NCBI GenBank assembly: GCA_022457065.1
Contig: JAJGBQ010000008.1
Location: 806,001 to 870,000, forward strand
DNA: 64,000 nucleotides
Direction: 5' to 3'
From: Curvularia sp. ZM96
Lineage: Eukaryota; Ascomycota; Dothideomycetes; Pleosporales; Pleosporaceae
Shown here: positions 62,089-64,000 of the stretch, piece after piece
How the letters are laid out: every line of letters starts with the position of its first letter
Numbering within the stretch: position 1 is the stretch's first letter
The notes under the pieces: generated by a model
Told to the model about the DNA's origin: nothing
What the model saw: only the letters and a program-made list of their open reading frames with translations
Database searches by the model: none
Made by a program: the position numbers and the translations under genes

Positions 62089-62712
62089 TCACACCTCTTC
62101 ATAGTTGGACTCTCTATACCTCCATTCAAGGGAAGACGAAGATAGCTCGTTACGAAACCGCCGCGAATAAGGTATACTGAGCCCAGGAAAGCCGATGAAT
62201 CCTTCTACCTTGCGTCCAACCTCGAGGGGAACGAGTGCCTTACACTTCAGCGACCGGAGATGATGAAATTGGTCGCCGCCAGGCCAATTAGTACCGCGAC
62301 ACGCTTCGCACACACTTGCCATTGACCAGACACCATTCCTCTTTCCGCAATGGCATTCCGCTCCACTAGAAAACCCACCAAGAGAGATAAGCCGAAGAAC
62401 ATCGTGTCCTGACGCTCGCATCCGCACATCATCATCGCCGGTGAGGACGGGCAGGATTCTAGAGAATAGGATCCTTACAGATTCCATACACAAATCCCAA
62501 ATGCAACGACTAATTGCAACTCTCTTACATTTAATGACCATAATAAGAACAGCCTTGCTGGATTGTTGCGCACCATCATTTGTATGAGGTACCCAATAGC
62601 AAGGTGACGTCCTCTCCAAAGAGAGATGTTTATCGCAAACTCGTGTTACCTGCAATGATCGGTAACCGCGAGCCTTGACAAAACAGAGCAGAGAAAGCCC
62701 CTTCTTCTGCAA
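62089..62712 (-). CDS. Hypothetical protein with a Cys-cluster module similar to the ankyrin gene's C-terminus
   Basis: A 207-residue open frame. Residues about 85-150 (RILFSRILPVLTGDDD, DVLRLISLGGFSSGAECHCG, VWSMASVCEAC) can be aligned by eye with the end of the modules at 54472-55037 (KRIFGPALQLV, FAVIRLGHGGWVSEHCRC, VCLPC) and at 56989-57554. The similarity is distant. The N-terminal 30 residues (MQKKGLSLLCFVKARGYRSL) are not obviously part of the family, and the equivalent of exon 1 is missing. This may be a decayed third copy. The start codon is uncertain. Confidence 0.45.
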   Translation of the reverse strand: MQKKGLSLLCFVKARGYRSLQVTRVCDKHLSLERTSPCYWVPHTNDGAQQSSKAVLIMVIKCKRVAISRCIWDLCMESVRILFSRILPVLTGDDDVRMRASGHDVLRLISLGGFSSGAECHCGKRNGVWSMASVCEACRGTNWPGGDQFHHLRSLKCKALVPLEVGRKVEGFIGFPGLSIPYSRRFRNELSSSSLEWRYRESNYEEV

Positions 62713-63488
62713 CTCTGCATACAGGTTAGCAGACTTCGCTTTACCGAAAAACCACCCTGTCTCACCCTCTAGAAAACAAGGGAAACCACTCTATGGACGC
62801 AGCAGGGCCGCGCTGTCTGCGCTTTGCACCAGCTCCGTCAACTTCGCATTACACAACGCTATCCCCTGATTGTTCTGCTCCGCACCCCCGTTCGCAAATT
62901 CAACGCTGCCATCGGCGTCGCCCATCTTTACGGTTACTACGGAATCGTGCTAACCGCAGTTGAAACAAAAAAGTATCTAGTAGAGCTCCACGTCGATCTA
63001 CCTGACTAGCACGCTGTGCGTAAACGAAACGGGAAAAGGATGGGAGGAACACTAATGCTACGAGGTGGCTATCCGCCTTACGTAGTCATTCCATGTCCTG
63101 CACAGCCCCTTAGCCCAATGACCAAGAAAGCGAAGACATCAATAAGGAAGGTACTAACAAACCCCTGTATTGCCTGAACACAGGCGCATAACTAAAGCGT
63201 TGTTGCCTGATCATGCACTGACGTACTTCTGACTGCGCCTCTGCCTATTCATAACGTGTATGTAGGGTGTGCCTAACATCGCCTAGCATGCAGCAGAAAA
63301 CCTGACGCTCTGCCTCACAACGGATTCGTTGCTATGTATATATATTTTGTCGACACTACTCGGTCGTTTCGCGTATTTCTATTCTCTTTCTGACTCCCCT
63401 ACTTTCCTAGCAAGACCTCTCAATCGCGATCCTGCTGGCTCCGCACCAAGGCAAGTGAGACACCTCGATTCACTCAATAAACGGAGAT
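62713..63488. other. Intergenic
   Basis: Promoter and 5' region of the C2H2 gene. No other feature seen; small plus-strand frames at 62675-63009 are unsupported. Confidence 0.5.
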
Positions 63489-64000
63489 ATGTCTAGTCCA
63501 GCCAGTTTGAACTCTCAAGCTGGTGACGACGACAGATCCCTGCGGAAGAACCACAGCTACAAACGCGCCGAAGAGCCGCCGCGCAATGAGGACGGCAAGA
63601 TGGTCTGCAAATACCAAGAGTGCCACGGCACATTATTTGATCGCAAGTGCGAATGGAGGTAAGCCTTTCCCGTCTACCCCGCAAACCTACTATTTTCAAG
63701 CAATTATATACTGACGTCTTTTGCAGCAAACACATGGACAAGCACGATCGCCCCTACAAGTGCAATGCCAAGGGTTGCGAAAAGCTCCAAGGATTCACCT
63801 ACAGTGGCGGCCTTCTTCGCCATGAGCGCGAGGTTCACAAGATGCACGATGGCAAAAAAAAGTCCCTTTTCTGCCCCTTCCCTGACTGCAAACGGAGTGC
63901 AGGCGCCGGATTCACGCGGAAAGAGAACCTGGACGAGCACATCCGCCGTGTCCATCGCAGAACGTCCATGTCAGCGGATCTGCATGGGCTAGTCATCCGC
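63489..64000 (+). CDS. C2H2 zinc-finger protein (5' part, cut by window end)
   Basis: The start is ATG 63489 (MSSPASLNSQAGDDDRSLRK). Exon 1 is 63489-63658. The intron is 63659-63726 (GTAAGC...TTTTGCAG, phase 2). Exon 2 runs from 63727 past the window. The visible 148 codons hold three C2H2 fingers: CKYQECHGTLFDRKCEWSKH with a second His, CNAKGCEKLQGFTYSGGLLR with RHEREVH, and CPFPDCKRSAGAGFTRKENL with DEHIRRVH. The array lies near the N-terminus after an acidic/basic leader. Such proteins are usually transcription factors in the nucleus. The target is unknown, and the 3' end is outside the window. Confidence 0.85.

Overview
The window is nuclear DNA of a filamentous ascomycete, most likely a Dothideomycete of the order Pleosporales. 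The genes carry short (44-65 nt) GT-AG introns. The protein families are typical of fungi: HET, NLR-type TPR arrays, DUF3638, a DUF7924-like protein, fungal rhodopsin-like and BcABA3-type terpene synthase. Much of the intergenic space is decayed transposon sequence. There are no bacterial features, CRISPR arrays or rRNA. The region behaves like accessory genome: low gene density, many broken genes and many dispersed repeats.

Layout. 1-15 kb: a HET-domain gene abutting the broken 3' end of a DUF3638-type gene, a small Myb-like gene, an F-box/LRR-like fragment, a two-exon Pleosporales orphan, a complete Pogo/Fot1-type transposon (10344-12188) and a DUF7924-like gene. 15-28 kb: AT-rich DNA holding a four-exon YKT6-like R-SNARE that only appears after splicing, a decayed rhodopsin-like gene, an Sso1-type syntaxin, a four-TM protein and a highly repetitive TPR array. 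28-36 kb: a DHCR24-like FAD oxidoreductase, a second complete Pogo-type transposon (32054-33908) and MITEs. 36-49 kb: a kinase-like gene, a BcABA3-type sesquiterpene synthase and two intact cytochrome P450 genes, separated by transposon relics. This looks like a compact, possibly undescribed sesquiterpenoid cluster. 49-64 kb: relics of zinc-knuckle transposon ORFs, a BTB gene, an ankyrin gene with an unrecognised C-terminal domain, a degenerate tandem paralogue and a possible third distant copy, a frameshifted orphan, a dense block of one dispersed repeat family, and the 5' part of a three-finger C2H2 gene.

Repeats. Two full-length transposons share an unusual terminal architecture: a 17-bp unit repeated twice inside each terminal inverted repeat, with TA target-site duplications. 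Two TA-flanked MITE families (M1 about 278 bp, M2 about 194 bp) and three other dispersed repeat families (A, B, C) were found by eye. Family A has at least ten copies with a conserved core.

Functional reading. The terpene synthase and P450s probably work in one pathway, with farnesyl diphosphate cyclised and then oxidised. The HET, TPR, ankyrin and kinase-like genes belong to families common in fungal self/non-self recognition or innate-immunity repertoires. The two SNAREs belong to the secretory pathway. All intron coordinates were read by eye from splice signals and frame continuity and have no transcript support.
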